From positions 42,327 through 106,326 of the forward strand of contig WPDH01000461.1 of assembly GCA_019137255.1 (NCBI GenBank): a DNA stretch of 64,000 nucleotides, read 5' to 3'. Position 1 is the first letter of the stretch, and each line of letters starts with the position of its first letter. Under the pieces are notes generated by a model that was not told the origin of the DNA, searched no databases, and was given only the letters and a program-made list of their open reading frames with translations. The stretch is from Corinectria fuckeliana. Lineage: Eukaryota > Ascomycota > Sordariomycetes > Hypocreales > Nectriaceae. The translations under genes were made by a program, and so were the position numbers. This document shows, in pieces, positions 33,392 to 43,900 of the stretch.

Positions 33392-34113
33392 ATGCTTCGC
33401 CTTGGAATACAGTTTCTAGCCCTTGGCCTCGCATGCCTCCACGCGGCGCTTGCCATGCAGTCCTTTTCGCAGGGCTGTCAGCCCATGGACGCCCAGTTCT
33501 ACAGCGAGGATGCAGTTGGTTTCTATTGCTTCCCAGAGGACAAAAAGCTAGTTTATAGCTACATGTATTCCATGTAAGGCACCTCCGTTCAGATTGCTTC
33601 GAGATGGCCCTCACACGGGCCTAGGATTGAACTGCGACACTGTGTTGGCAACAATGGCAGCACTCTCATCGGCTACGACGAGTATGTTTCTACTTTACCT
33701 GATGTAAGCTGGACCCTTGAGAGACTGACTTCAGACAGTGGCAATTACCAGGAGAGCTGTGAAGACTGCAAGCTCGAGAGTTTCCGAGACAACGACTACC
33801 GAACTTGCTACCTCAAATGCAACTGTTATAACTCGAACAAGCAAGCCAAGGAGACACGGCTGGACTTGAGTAAGTGAACTGCCTCCCTTGCCTTACAAGA
33901 TCAGCCGGCGCTGACTATGCGTACGTAGACGACGTTCTCCACAACGACAACGGCCGCCTAGCTTGTTTCGGTCACCGCGGGACCCAGGATAGGGCTTCCC
34001 CGGAGTGTCATAAAAACAAGAAGTGCTCGACCGGGGCGCCAAGACTGATGCCGCGAGCTGAGCCTACGCGCGGAATCAACGAGATTGAGCGTCGAGAAGG
34101 CAAAGCAAAGTAA
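33392..34113 (+). CDS. Secreted cyanovirin-N homology (CVNH) domain protein, 184 aa, four exons
   Basis: Exons 33392-33573, 33625-33681, 33739-33869 and 33929-34113, with introns of 51, 57 and 59 nt (GTAAGG, GTATGT and GTAAGT donors; CCTAG, ACAG and CGTAG acceptors); all frames join (555 nt). Residues 1-21 (MLRLGIQFLALGLACLHAALA) are a signal peptide. The CVNH hallmarks are present twice, as the family's internal tandem repeat requires: FSQGCQPMD then IELRHCVGNNGSTLIGYD, and NYQESCEDCKLES then RLDLNDVLHNDNGRLACFG. Family members are carbohydrate (often high-mannose) binding beta folds. This one has extra cysteines (CEDC, CYLKCNC) suited to an extracellular disulfide-bonded protein, plus a basic Pro/Arg/Lys tail of about 40 residues beyond the fold. 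The first splice is inferred by frame and motif: unspliced, the frame stops at TAA (33574-33577 region) after residue 61. The function in the fungus is unknown. Confidence 0.78.
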
Positions 34114-37100
34114 AGCTCGGTGTAAACAAGGGGAAGATACACCTGGCTGGTCGCAGAGCAGGAATCGGGGCGCTCTCTGAGTGGAAGTTGACGCCAGACC
34201 AGGTCTTTCCTTGTTGGACGGACAGTGATGAATGTACATCTCAATGAGCAGTCTGTCGTGATGATACCCCTCCAACAGAGGAGGTAATTTCCAGTGGTGG
34301 AGGGAGGAATCGGCAAAGCCTGCCGAGTCACTAGGGGAATGCAAACAAATTCTATGATTGCAGAAGATTTGGCCCACTATCCACGTAAACCTCTGCCTTT
34401 CAGTTGCGCGCTTCGGCATATCGGCACGAGACGCGGCTGCGTTGTGCCGTCCGCGATGCGAAAACCGACGACGGGTTTTGAGTGAGCAGAGCTTGAGAGA
34501 GCCCAGATGCCGTCTGTGGCGGTGCCATCCCGGGAAGTGGCGGCTAGTTGTTAGATTATTATGTTTGCGCTCGCTGGCGCACGGCAAACGGCAAACGGCA
34601 AACGGCTCGGTGGAAGACGCCCGCCAAGTCGACGTTAACTGCAGTGGTTGCAGTAGCGCCGTCGCTCATTTGTGGCTCTCCATGTCTTGAAGCATCCACC
34701 AACTTCATCAGTCAGCTAAACTGGCAACTGGCCAGAACACGAGGTATTGGCAAGCTACACCATATTCCAAGAGGTTGGGGCCGACGCTATGCACTATGCA
34801 GGTAATGGAGGAGTGACGAACAAGTGATGAAAAGTCAATGGTCAGTTAGTTCCTAACCCACGGACTAGAGGCTCGGAGAAAGCCCCAGTCAAACCCAGCC
34901 TCCGCGCTGCAGGACGGCAAGTCTAGCGCTTTAGTACGAGAAAGTCCTCCGCGTGTACGGGGTACGGATCTGAGGATTGGGAAATATTCTGACCGCTGCA
35001 GACAAGCTAAGTTATAAATGCCGAGAAGTTCGATCCGCTGACAATAACGATTCCTGCGCAGGGAGGTTTGAAGTACACAGGGGCAACCTGGGCTGACTTT
35101 GAGATGATCCTACATAGCTGTGTGTGCGGGTAGCACAGCGCCGGACTCCTCACTGATCAACCATTGAAATGCACGCGGCTTCTTCTTGGTCTGCGGGGCA
35201 CGATTGGCGTCGTTTGATTGGCGACAGCTATCCGGAGCTCGATGCGCAAGCTCCGCGACAGCCTCTGTCGGATCAGGAACGCCCTAGTTTCAACTTTCGA
35301 GCTCCAGGCGAAGTTGAGTGGTTCCGGGTGGGAGCCAGACCCATGCGCGGCCATACCCGGAGCCCAAATGGTGGCCCGCCAAATACTTCGTCGCCCTCGG
35401 CGATAGCACAGGATGAAATGAATCAGGAGGGGGCCGCAATCAATTGGGGGGGAATGGCCAAATTAATTGGGTCAAGATGAAAAACAATTGATAGATGGGG
35501 CTGCGGGACTACTATGTATGTAGATAGGACGGAGAAATTTGTCTTAGGCCTGTCGAACAAATTAGCTAGCGTCAATTGAGGGTTGAGATGCTGTTTGATT
35601 AGCTCGACTCTCGTCGCAATCCTGCGCAACGGCCGGCGACGCGTTGGGTAGGCAACGCCCGAGCCCTGAGGGAGATAAGAGTAGCTGTTTCGACTCCATG
35701 TCGAGAATGTTGCCAGGTGCTGGGCCCATGATTCATCAGCACCTCTACCATAGTACATACTACCTATGCAGTAACTGAGAACCCTGGGGCTTGGCGGGCC
35801 TGGACCATGATATGGTTTTCACTCGGGGCTCGAGGAGGCAAAATGCCTCTTTCCTCGGTGCCACTCTCCGGTCGTGCCGGAGGCCCCGTACGCGTGTATT
35901 GATGCAGCAGCTCGACATGGAGCTCCAGCCGCCCCCCAACAAGAAATTGGTCAAGAGTTCGATGCCGCTGCGGGGGTGCGCATGTTCGATACAGATACAG
36001 GTTTCGCTTACAAGACGCTCCGCAGGGCCAACCAACAATAGCGGTATGACGGAGCAGATAAGTGCCGCCCATTGAACCTTGGTACTTCGATAGCTACTTT
36101 GAGACATCGATAGCTGGGGCCTTGGCGCTCGTTTGTTACCCTTGGCCTCGGACCATGAGGGAATCCAGGTGACCGCCGAGATGGACATGGAGATGGCCGT
36201 GTCCAAGAGCCACCCTTGAGTGCCATGCGACAGCGAATGCTATTAGTTCGTTGTGATTGGTTCGTTGATAAACCGGTTCTCTCTGCTACGTACGAAGTAC
36301 TGTGTACATAGTACGTGGAGTAATTACTCCATGCTGTTGTCGCTCGGCCGGGCCCTCTGGATACCTACGTATTCCCATGGCTAGTCCGGGTATTTTGGAG
36401 CTTGTGGGTAGGCCGGCCGGGGGACGAGACTCGAGAGTGACACTTGAGAGCAAGCGCCGAGACTTTGGTACTCTACTACCCAGCTACTCTCCATGTTGCG
36501 TTGCGTCCATTGCTCTACAGTATTGCTTTCCGCTTGGTTGCTTCCTAGCCTTCCTGCGCGACTGTTCCTTCCATCGAGCCTTGCTTGTGTCGCGGGGTGT
36601 CAAGTCCTGCGAGTGGTGGACTTGAGGCCCGGTGGACAGATGGTGACGACGACGGAAATGGCGTTGGCTGGGGCGAGCCACGAGTGAGAGGGTGTGGCAC
36701 CTGCGTCTTGCACTGCGTACCCGCCTACCAGGGCCCTCGACAGACGACAGGATCTGGCCGCTGAGAGCGGGCGGGTGGGATGAGAAGCATGGGTACCTGG
36801 ATCATCTGGAGCCTGAATGCGTGGGACCGTGTAACAGTGGGACGGCGGGCGAGTGGGCGAGTGGGGAGGGATCGATGATGAGGGAGCGACGGAGGCAAGT
36901 TTGGCAAGGAGGGTGCCTGGCGTGCGTCGCAGCGTCTGAACACGGTCTAGCCTCTAGATCAGTGTGAACTGTGCGATGTTGTTGGTCTCGGTTTTGGTCT
37001 TGGCGCACTCTTGGTGCCGGGTCTTGGTGCGGGCGTGCGTGTGCATCGTACCTTTTTTCTTTCTTTTCTTGGTGGTGAAAAATGGTGGTGAGGTGCGAGG

Positions 37101-37599
37101 CGGGTTCTGCGTGCCGGCCGAACTCGACTGGCCGGGTCTGGAAGCATCGTTCCGTCGCAGTCGCAGCGACAGTGCTAATCAAACCGAGGCCGGCCACCTG
37201 CCCAATGCCTAGGTAGTCTAGTGCCTGAATCCGACCGTGGTTTCCCTTTCCGCTGTCTGCGCTCTCCCTCTTAAACCCCGTAGCTCCTGCCCTCGGCCCT
37301 GAATCCCTTCGCCCTGGTTCACTTGCTCTTTCCCGCTCCGTTTGCGTCTCCCTCCAAGCTTAATCGTCCACACTGCAGCTACAAAAACTGCCCTGCCCTG
37401 CCCACCCACATCTCAACTTCACCCACTCAACACCGTCACCGCAACAACAAGACAGCATCATCATAATCATCATACCACCACTCCCAATAACTCTCACTAC
37501 AGCGAAGCTACAGTGTTTCCACAAGTTCGTCGCATCGCACGTACTTGCACTTCACCTTACATCTTGGAACCCTCTCCCACCTCTCACCCATTCTTCAAA
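34114..37599. other. Intergenic, 3.5 kb, no gene seen
   Basis: Frames of 60-210 codons occur but lack domains or coding bias. Content: a triple GGCAAAC repeat near 34580-34605, TAC/GTA-rich DNA near 36288-36320, a T/C tract at 37045-37075, and a strongly C-rich leader at 37220-37599 (AACCCCGTAGCTCCTGCC, then CAACAACAAGACAGC) leading into the DUF7707 gene. The last 300 bases are likely its promoter and leader. Confidence 0.5.
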
Positions 37600-38326
37600 A
37601 TGCGCTTCTCGCTTGCTCTCCTCGGCGTTGCTGCCGCCGTGGTTTCGGCCCAGACCCAGAACTACACCAGCTCGCTGAACATGACCATTGACCCGGGCAC
37701 CGTGGAACAGCAGGATCGAGGTATGGCACAGCGCAACGCAACACAGACTGTGCATCTTGGCTGACTTGTGACGCAGCTTCGTGGTGCCAGGCCCAGACCA
37801 ACACTTGTGAGCTTCTTTGCGACAATAACACGGACGACAACAGCTGCACACAGGTAAGTTAATCACCCGATGCCCATTGACCATCGGTCTGGTTCTGACA
37901 AACAACCCCGTCATGCAGAGCGACCTGTCATGGGAATGCACTTGTGCCTCCAACAGCTCCACCCCTGGCCTGCAGTACTACACTCAGACGGTCCCGACCT
38001 TCATTTGCGAGGAGCTTTACTCGCAGTGCATCAGTACCAACGCTGGCAGCTCGAGCGGCCAGAAGGACTGCACCGAAAATATCGAGGATCTCTGCGCAAA
38101 GCAGAACCCCCCCGACGACGACGACGACGACGATTCCAGCTCCACCACCGAGACTCAGACCGCCACTGCCTCCGCTACCAAGTCTTCATCTAAGTCTAAG
38201 TCCACGGCTACTGCTGACTCCGTGACCTCGACCAGCTCCGACGGCTTCGCTGCCCCTACTATGGCGCCAGCAGGCAAGGGTGCTGCTGCCGCTGTTGCCA
38301 TTGGCATGCTGGCGTACCTGGTTTAA
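37600..38326 (+). CDS. GPI-anchored cysteine-rich surface protein (DUF7707), 201 aa, three exons
   Basis: Exons 37600-37720, 37777-37853 and 37919-38326; introns of 56 and 65 nt (GTATGG...ACGCAG and GTAAGT...ATGCAG), total 606 nt. Residues 1-17 (MRFSLALLGVAAAVVSA) form a signal peptide. The mature part has ten cysteines in the order WCQ, TC, LLC, SC, WECTC, FIC, QC, DC, LC, matching the fungal DUF7707 pattern with its start IDPGTVEQQDRASWCQ and QTVPTFICEELYSQC core. N-glycosylation sites are present (NYT, NMT, NNT). A DDDDDDD run and a Ser/Thr/Lys stalk follow, then a hydrophobic C-terminus (GKGAAAAVAIGMLAYLV) preceded by small residues, as in GPI attachment signals. It should sit on the plasma membrane or wall outer face. 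The family has no established biochemical role known to me. Confidence 0.88.
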
Positions 38327-39015
38327 TGGCTGCTGCGTTCGGCGGACCGCGGCCGGCAGCGCTACCACTATAATCCCAGCATTGCTATGTGCCGGTGGGC
38401 GCTGTCGATGCCGACATATCTGTCACCGCGATGTCACGGCTCGCGTTTCGGTTACCATTTTTGTTATTGAGCACCACTTTTTTCGACATGCGACGCTATA
38501 CCTTTGATGAGTTCAAGACCCCACGATAAGAACAATGCCCAGCTTCACCGGAGGTTGTGGCAAGGAATGAAATGCCCCGGTGGGGATTGATTGATTGATG
38601 GACTGCATGCTTCATGTTGCGACTTTGCATTATTCGGCTTTTTGCTGCCATCCAGGCAGCCCCTGACAGGAGGGCGTATCGCGTTAATAGGCATCTTTGT
38701 TTTTTTTACTTGTTCCCAATCCGATCATAGCAAGTGGCGAAGGGGGAGTAGGAAAACTTCGTTGAACAAAGAATTACTTGGCTTCATTTCACCATTTCAG
38801 TCCCATATCTTGACGCTGCATCTCAACGCTAACGAGCAAACAAGACGACGCACGAGGTACGAATACCGTGTTTGCATGTTCAGGTTGACCAATACAGACG
38901 CTCCGCTATTGCTTAGATACAGATTGCGAGAACTCAGAAATGTTCAATCGGAACTCGGGGACGAACACGGGTTGGTATTTTCAAGAACCACATCTCAGCA
39001 ACTCACAATGTTCGC
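38327..39015. other. Intergenic between DUF7707 gene and amidoligase gene
   Basis: About 690 bp, co-oriented genes on both sides. The left part should be the 3' UTR of the DUF7707 gene; the right part is the promoter and leader of the amidoligase gene. A three-codon upstream ORF lies at its right edge (39008-39019). Confidence 0.55.
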
Positions 39016-39019
39016 ATGA
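39008..39019 (+). promoter_or_regulatory. Three-codon upstream ORF overlapping the amidoligase start
   Basis: ATG TTC GCA TGA: its stop overlaps the first ATG (39016) of the long frame as CATGA. Ribosomes that translate it would end exactly at the upstream start, which could favour reinitiation there or leaky scanning to the ATG at 39184. Confidence 0.5.
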
Positions 39020-40959
39020 ATAGACATTGCCCCCAATTCCTACTTAGAAGCTGGCCCTCTTCTCAGGCTAGGTTTCTCATCAACACACACACTCTACAAC
39101 TTCAGAAACTCCAAATCAGCAGATCACAATTTCGTCCACCATACTTCGCCCGTTATTATGACATAGTCAATCAACTACGAAGAATGGCATCCGAAAAGGA
39201 GAAGATGCACAGAAAAGAATCTCCGACAAGTGAGCCAGAGCATCCTACTCGCTCTCCCCGGGTTAGTTTTGGCGTGGAGATCGAATTCTTCATCGCCGAA
39301 AGCACCGTAAAAGATCCTGACTCGTTGATAGCTGACCAGATCCCGCCCCTGTACACGGGATATGGCGAGCAGGCTGCTTACCTGGCAGTTGCCAAGCTTC
39401 TATGTGATAACCACATCGATGCTTACGTCTCTGATAGCTTTCCGTTACCAGAAAACAGCCATAGCAGAGTGCACATGTGGGCCGTCACCGGGGACACCTC
39501 CCTGCTCGCCGAGGACGAGGAAGGCAGCGGCTATAGGTGGAGGGGCATAGAGATCAAGTCGCCAGCTTCATACGCCTGCGAGGAGGCGTTTGCGCTAGTC
39601 CAGGCTGTCGTGAGGCTCATCACCTCCCGTTTCCGAACCAGGACCAACACGTACTGCGGACTCCACGTCCATGTAGGCAACGGACCCTATCGAATGGACA
39701 TGCAGGCCGCCAGAAACTTTGCTGTGCTAACTTGGGCGGCTGAACCCAAGCTCTCCGTGCTGCATTGTCCAAGCAGAGCCCTCAACGATTTCTCACAGTC
39801 AATGCGACGAGTCAAGACATGCAAGTTGACACATGGTCAAGGGGCAAGCGATGCCTACAACCATGCTGTCGCAGATTTCGGTCGCGATTCCAGATGGATG
39901 TCCCGATATCAAGGGCGGGCAAGGAAAATTGGGGAGCCGCCCATTGCGTCTAGTCACGAGCTGTTTCTCCACGCCGTCAACCAAGAACAGGACGAGACGG
40001 GCTGCTTTCTAGAGCCGGAGTGTGAAGGCGACGATTCTGACTGGGGGCTTGAGAGCAAGCCTTTCTCGAGACCGAAGAAGGTTCCCGGCCAGAGAGTGCA
40101 GGTAGTGAGGAGGGCCATAGTTGGTCTTCAAATGTGCCAGGACCTCCCTTCCGAGGAGACCCTGAGAAGGCTGGACGAGAATAAGATGATGGGGGCCCCT
40201 CCACAAGTCGACTTCCCTATGCCTGAAGCAGTACGCAACATCCTTCATGATAATAGAGAGGGAACGGCTCCCACGGTTCCCGCTGCTCTGTCGTTGGAAC
40301 GACCTCGCAAACCGATTCGGGAGAGACAGGGTGCGAAAGCAAAGCAGATGTCTCTAGAGGAGATCTTTCGAGATGGCACTGTACGCAGCCGGTGCCAATC
40401 AGACGAATGGAGCACGTACTGGAACAGTTACTCGCTCCCTCTGAGTGAAGGCGATCTGATCGACACCATCAACGACAATCGCCCGCTTCGAACGGGCACC
40501 TGGTCCGGGGCCGCAGAGCTGCTCTCCTGCGACGTTGGCGTTCACCAGATCGCGTACCTCATGGGCGGCTCCAAGAGCTTCGGCAGCAACTGGGATGGCC
40601 AGCAAAAGTACATTCTGAGCCTCCTCCCGACTATGGGCGCCTTGGCGGGAAACCCGTACATGACCATCGAGAGCCGCGACGCGGGCGGCTCGCTCGACGG
40701 CGAGTGGATCGCGACGTGGGCGCGCATCCAGTGCCGACTCCTAGAGTTTGCCCGTGATGCCGAGCCTGCTGAGTTCATGCGGGTCGTCGGCCTGCTGGGC
40801 GAGGACGACGGGCGCGCCGAGGCCCAGTACGATGTCGTGGATCTCCTCGAGGACATCGGGTGCTATGCCGAGGCGCGGGTGTGCGAAGAGCGGCTGAAGA
40901 GGGGGGACGAGGCGCGCTTCGACTGCATGCTGACCTTGGCGAGGCCGAGTCGGGGCTGA
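39016..40959 (+). CDS. Putative amidoligase (carboxylate-amine ligase-like), 647 aa, intronless
   Basis: The frame has the marks of the Amidoligase_2 family, which joins amines to carboxylates with ATP and is related to the glutamine-synthetase/gamma-glutamyl-cysteine ligase fold: SFGVEIEFF at about 84-92 (acidic metal-binding EIE), RGIEIKSP at 176-183, and the strongly conserved YCGLHVHVGNG at 213-223, which in this fold supplies active-site His residues. Downstream, LTWAAEPKLSVLHCPSR and a C-terminal part with LSCDVGVHQIAYLMG and NPYMTIESRDAGGSLDGEWI (second substrate lobe) are also typical of the fungal members. Two starts are possible: 39016, giving a 56-residue Arg/Ser/Gln-rich, almost acid-free leader resembling a mitochondrial presequence, or 39184 (MASEKEK), giving 591 aa. 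The substrate is unknown. The nearest neighbours are a surface protein upstream and an 11-kb desert downstream. Confidence 0.88.
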   Translation: MNRHCPQFLLRSWPSSQARFLINTHTLQLQKLQISRSQFRPPYFARYYDIVNQLRRMASEKEKMHRKESPTSEPEHPTRSPRVSFGVEIEFFIAESTVKDPDSLIADQIPPLYTGYGEQAAYLAVAKLLCDNHIDAYVSDSFPLPENSHSRVHMWAVTGDTSLLAEDEEGSGYRWRGIEIKSPASYACEEAFALVQAVVRLITSRFRTRTNTYCGLHVHVGNGPYRMDMQAARNFAVLTWAAEPKLSVLHCPSRALNDFSQSMRRVKTCKLTHGQGASDAYNHAVADFGRDSRWMSRYQGRARKIGEPPIASSHELFLHAVNQEQDETGCFLEPECEGDDSDWGLESKPFSRPKKVPGQRVQVVRRAIVGLQMCQDLPSEETLRRLDENKMMGAPPQVDFPMPEAVRNILHDNREGTAPTVPAALSLERPRKPIRERQGAKAKQMSLEEIFRDGTVRSRCQSDEWSTYWNSYSLPLSEGDLIDTINDNRPLRTGTWSGAAELLSCDVGVHQIAYLMGGSKSFGSNWDGQQKYILSLLPTMGALAGNPYMTIESRDAGGSLDGEWIATWARIQCRLLEFARDAEPAEFMRVVGLLGEDDGRAEAQYDVVDLLEDIGCYAEARVCEERLKRGDEARFDCMLTLARPSRG

Positions 40960-43900
40960 TGAGGAGGAGAACGAAGAAGTGTTCACGCGTGACGAAGAGG
41001 ACTCTGATGAGGCCCGGGGTGGACTCATCTGCAGAGGTTGTGACGGACTTTACGGATCTTCGGATGGCAAAGACGGGGGAGGCATAGGTGTCATCCCTTC
41101 GAGTTTCTACCAGGACCAATGTCGGGGGGGTTCGACTGGCCTCAGAACCCGACCAGAGATGTTCCCTCAGTCACTGACCAGTCTTTGTTGTCTCGCGTTG
41201 TAATATACATTGTTCTGTGTATATGGTCTGTTCGACTACCTCAATTCTCGCACGTGAAGTTCTCTCAGGGAAGTTCTCTCAGAGATGTCATATTCGAACG
41301 TGGATGACGATCTCTAGAAACCAAGTCTCTTGAACCTTGCTGTTGGTAACTTGTTCAATACTTTGATGTTGCGAAAGAAGATTGCACCACTCAGATCTTA
41401 CATGTGTTATTATAGGAACACTGCCTTGCGTACATTACAAGGGACGCGCTTCTCTCGATATCTTGGCCGTGATTAGTTCCCGTCTGGATCAACTATCCCA
41501 GCTGTAAGTACGTGCCACTTGCCCCGAGACTCGAGTTGACTTCCCCGGACCACGTCGCCACCCTGTAGGTAGTTGAACGGAATCCAGCATCGAAACAAGC
41601 TAAGCCCGGGCGAGACACTCTCAAACGGAGTAAGACCGAGGCGGTTCACCATTGTGGGTTTAATATCTCATCGACTGATAAACCGCTCACTGCACTCGCC
41701 CAGGAGGATCGAGGTGAATCATGAATCGTTGCATCGAGCCTGGGCTATGCTTGGAGTGGAAACATGCTCTATAGCCTCTGTTCTGGCGGTGTGTTGCATC
41801 ATCCACAAGCCCCAGATCGAACGATCTCCAATCCGCCTCGTAGTGCAATATCGCGACTACTAAGATACCCGATTTCCGGGTTCGAGGGTTCCATGGCAGG
41901 GTTTCTTGCAAACTTCCAAGGAAACGCTGCAGGACGAGGCCGCGAGGACACAACTTATGCCGGCAACGAATATACGAGATGCATACTACATACTAATATA
42001 TACTAGGCCTACATAGTAAAACACCAAATACCACCCAATTGCATTGGTGAGCATCGACCACGGCCTGACTTATTCCCAGTGGAAGCAGCTATTTGAGCGT
42101 ACGTAGTGCCATGAAAAGGATCACATAGGCCTGCTAATGCGCGTAGACTGAGCAGGGAGGGACCCTTAGTACATGCAGCCCGTGAAAGTGCAAGGTTCAC
42201 CACAAAAAGAGGCCATCAGCACTTATCAAGCCAGCCGAAAGGTCACCGGCCCAGAAAGAAAAAGAAAAACCTCAAGGAATGGAAGCTCCGTTAGCAGTGG
42301 CGAGGGTTGCCGCACACGTGTCTAGCTCCGAGTTGAGAGAAAAAAAGGGATGAAACACGCTTGGGAAGATGGGGGGGTGTGAGAACTTAGTACTGTGGAC
42401 GAGTGAGGGGGATGTTACATTTGCACTTTGCTGACTCGCGTGTGCATGCAAGCTTGATGTTTTTTTTGTTGGCCTTGTCAGCAATCATTTCTTTCTTTCT
42501 TGCCACGATGAGGGAATTGAGGTCTTTGTTGCTTGCTTGGTTGATCGAGTGTGAGTGAGTGGGTGAGTGGGTGAGTGAGATGTAAGTGCAGTTGTGAGAC
42601 AGAGGAATTGGTGGTGCACGAGGATGATTGGCGTCTAGCGGTTTGATGCCTGATGGCCGGGCAGGCTGCTAGGCCATGTTTCGTGGCCTTGGTCTGAGCT
42701 ACGGACTGCATGCAGTGCATCGAATGGCTGGCAGCTTCTCTCGTGCAACACATCTACAAAGTACCACGAACACACGGTCGCATTTGAGGCCTTCTCGTCT
42801 CAGCCCTAGCAGCCCACGCCCGATCTAGGTGCCACAACCACAATCACAGCCACAGCCCGTCCACCCGCGGCACCAGGAGAGAACCTAGGCCTAGATTTAG
42901 AAGGTGGCGGTCCCAGCCCAGCGGGAGGCACAATGGTAGGTAGCCGATGGATGCAAGGGATGCCACTGAGCCTCCCATCCCGTGCATCCCTCCGCTGGCA
43001 CCACCCGCGGCTTGCAGACGCTCTCTCTGGAGGTGATTTGCCGGAGCATCCTGGCTCCGTCACAGCAGGCCGTCTCAGCAAAAGGCGTTGTCGTCGACTA
43101 TACGAATACTCTGTCTCATCCTGGCACTTGCGTTGGTAGCCGAGTGTGAGAGATATTGAGAGCCATGCCATGGAGAGGGGCAATCGGGCAAGTGCCCGGC
43201 ATCTGCGTGTGTTTGAGCAAGGAGCCTCAATTGTGTTGATGTTATTGTTGATGATGGTGTGGCCCGGCTGGACTGGATCAACGCGTGCTGCGAGGTGAGG
43301 ATGAGTGCATCGTGAAGCCCGAGCATCGAGGTTTTTTCCCCGTCTTCCAGTTGTCATTGGCTCGTGTCTACACGCACGAGGCAATGACATCGCGTCCCTT
43401 TTGCTGCTCGTGCCCGTGCTCGTGACTGTGCAGTGCAGATTGCATCTACATGAATTTCTCGTGTCAAGGTGGATGGCACTACTGAAATAGCTGTTGCTCT
43501 TGACGATGCACCTTGGTGTCGATGGTGCTGCTGTACCGCTGCTGTGTACCGCGCCCATTGGCCGTATCGACATCTTGGCGCAGTGCAGTGGAGGGAGATG
43601 GATCGCAGATAGGCGGTGGAATGCTCTACTTCGTCATCGTCTTCACCGCATCGTCTTCCATGACCGTCATGGACGAACGGCGGAGCAAGTCTGTTCATTA
43701 TGACGGGACGTTGACGAGCACACACACACCCGTCCGCACTTTCATCCCTAGGCTTGGATGGGACCGTCTCGAGATATCCCATCCATCATCACATTGCCAA
43801 CAAGTTTCGAATCTCAAACACCAGTAAACTTGCCAATCGCCCAACACCGGCTAGCCTGGGCTATACCACGGCGAGCTTTAGCTAACCTGGAGAGCCAGGG

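Noticed and set aside
33574..33592. A 19-nt mini-intron from GTAAGG to TTCAG in the CVNH gene
   Set aside because: Too short for a spliceosomal intron; the 51-nt intron ending CCTAG keeps frame and restores the expected motif.
41871..41890. GGGTTCGAGG resembling a tRNA B box
   Set aside because: No A box at the right distance and no acceptor or T-arm pairing; not a tRNA.
42806..43573. A 255-codon minus frame in the second desert
   Set aside because: Composition is random-like with many Arg/Ser/Cys/Pro, and no domain or splice sites support it.
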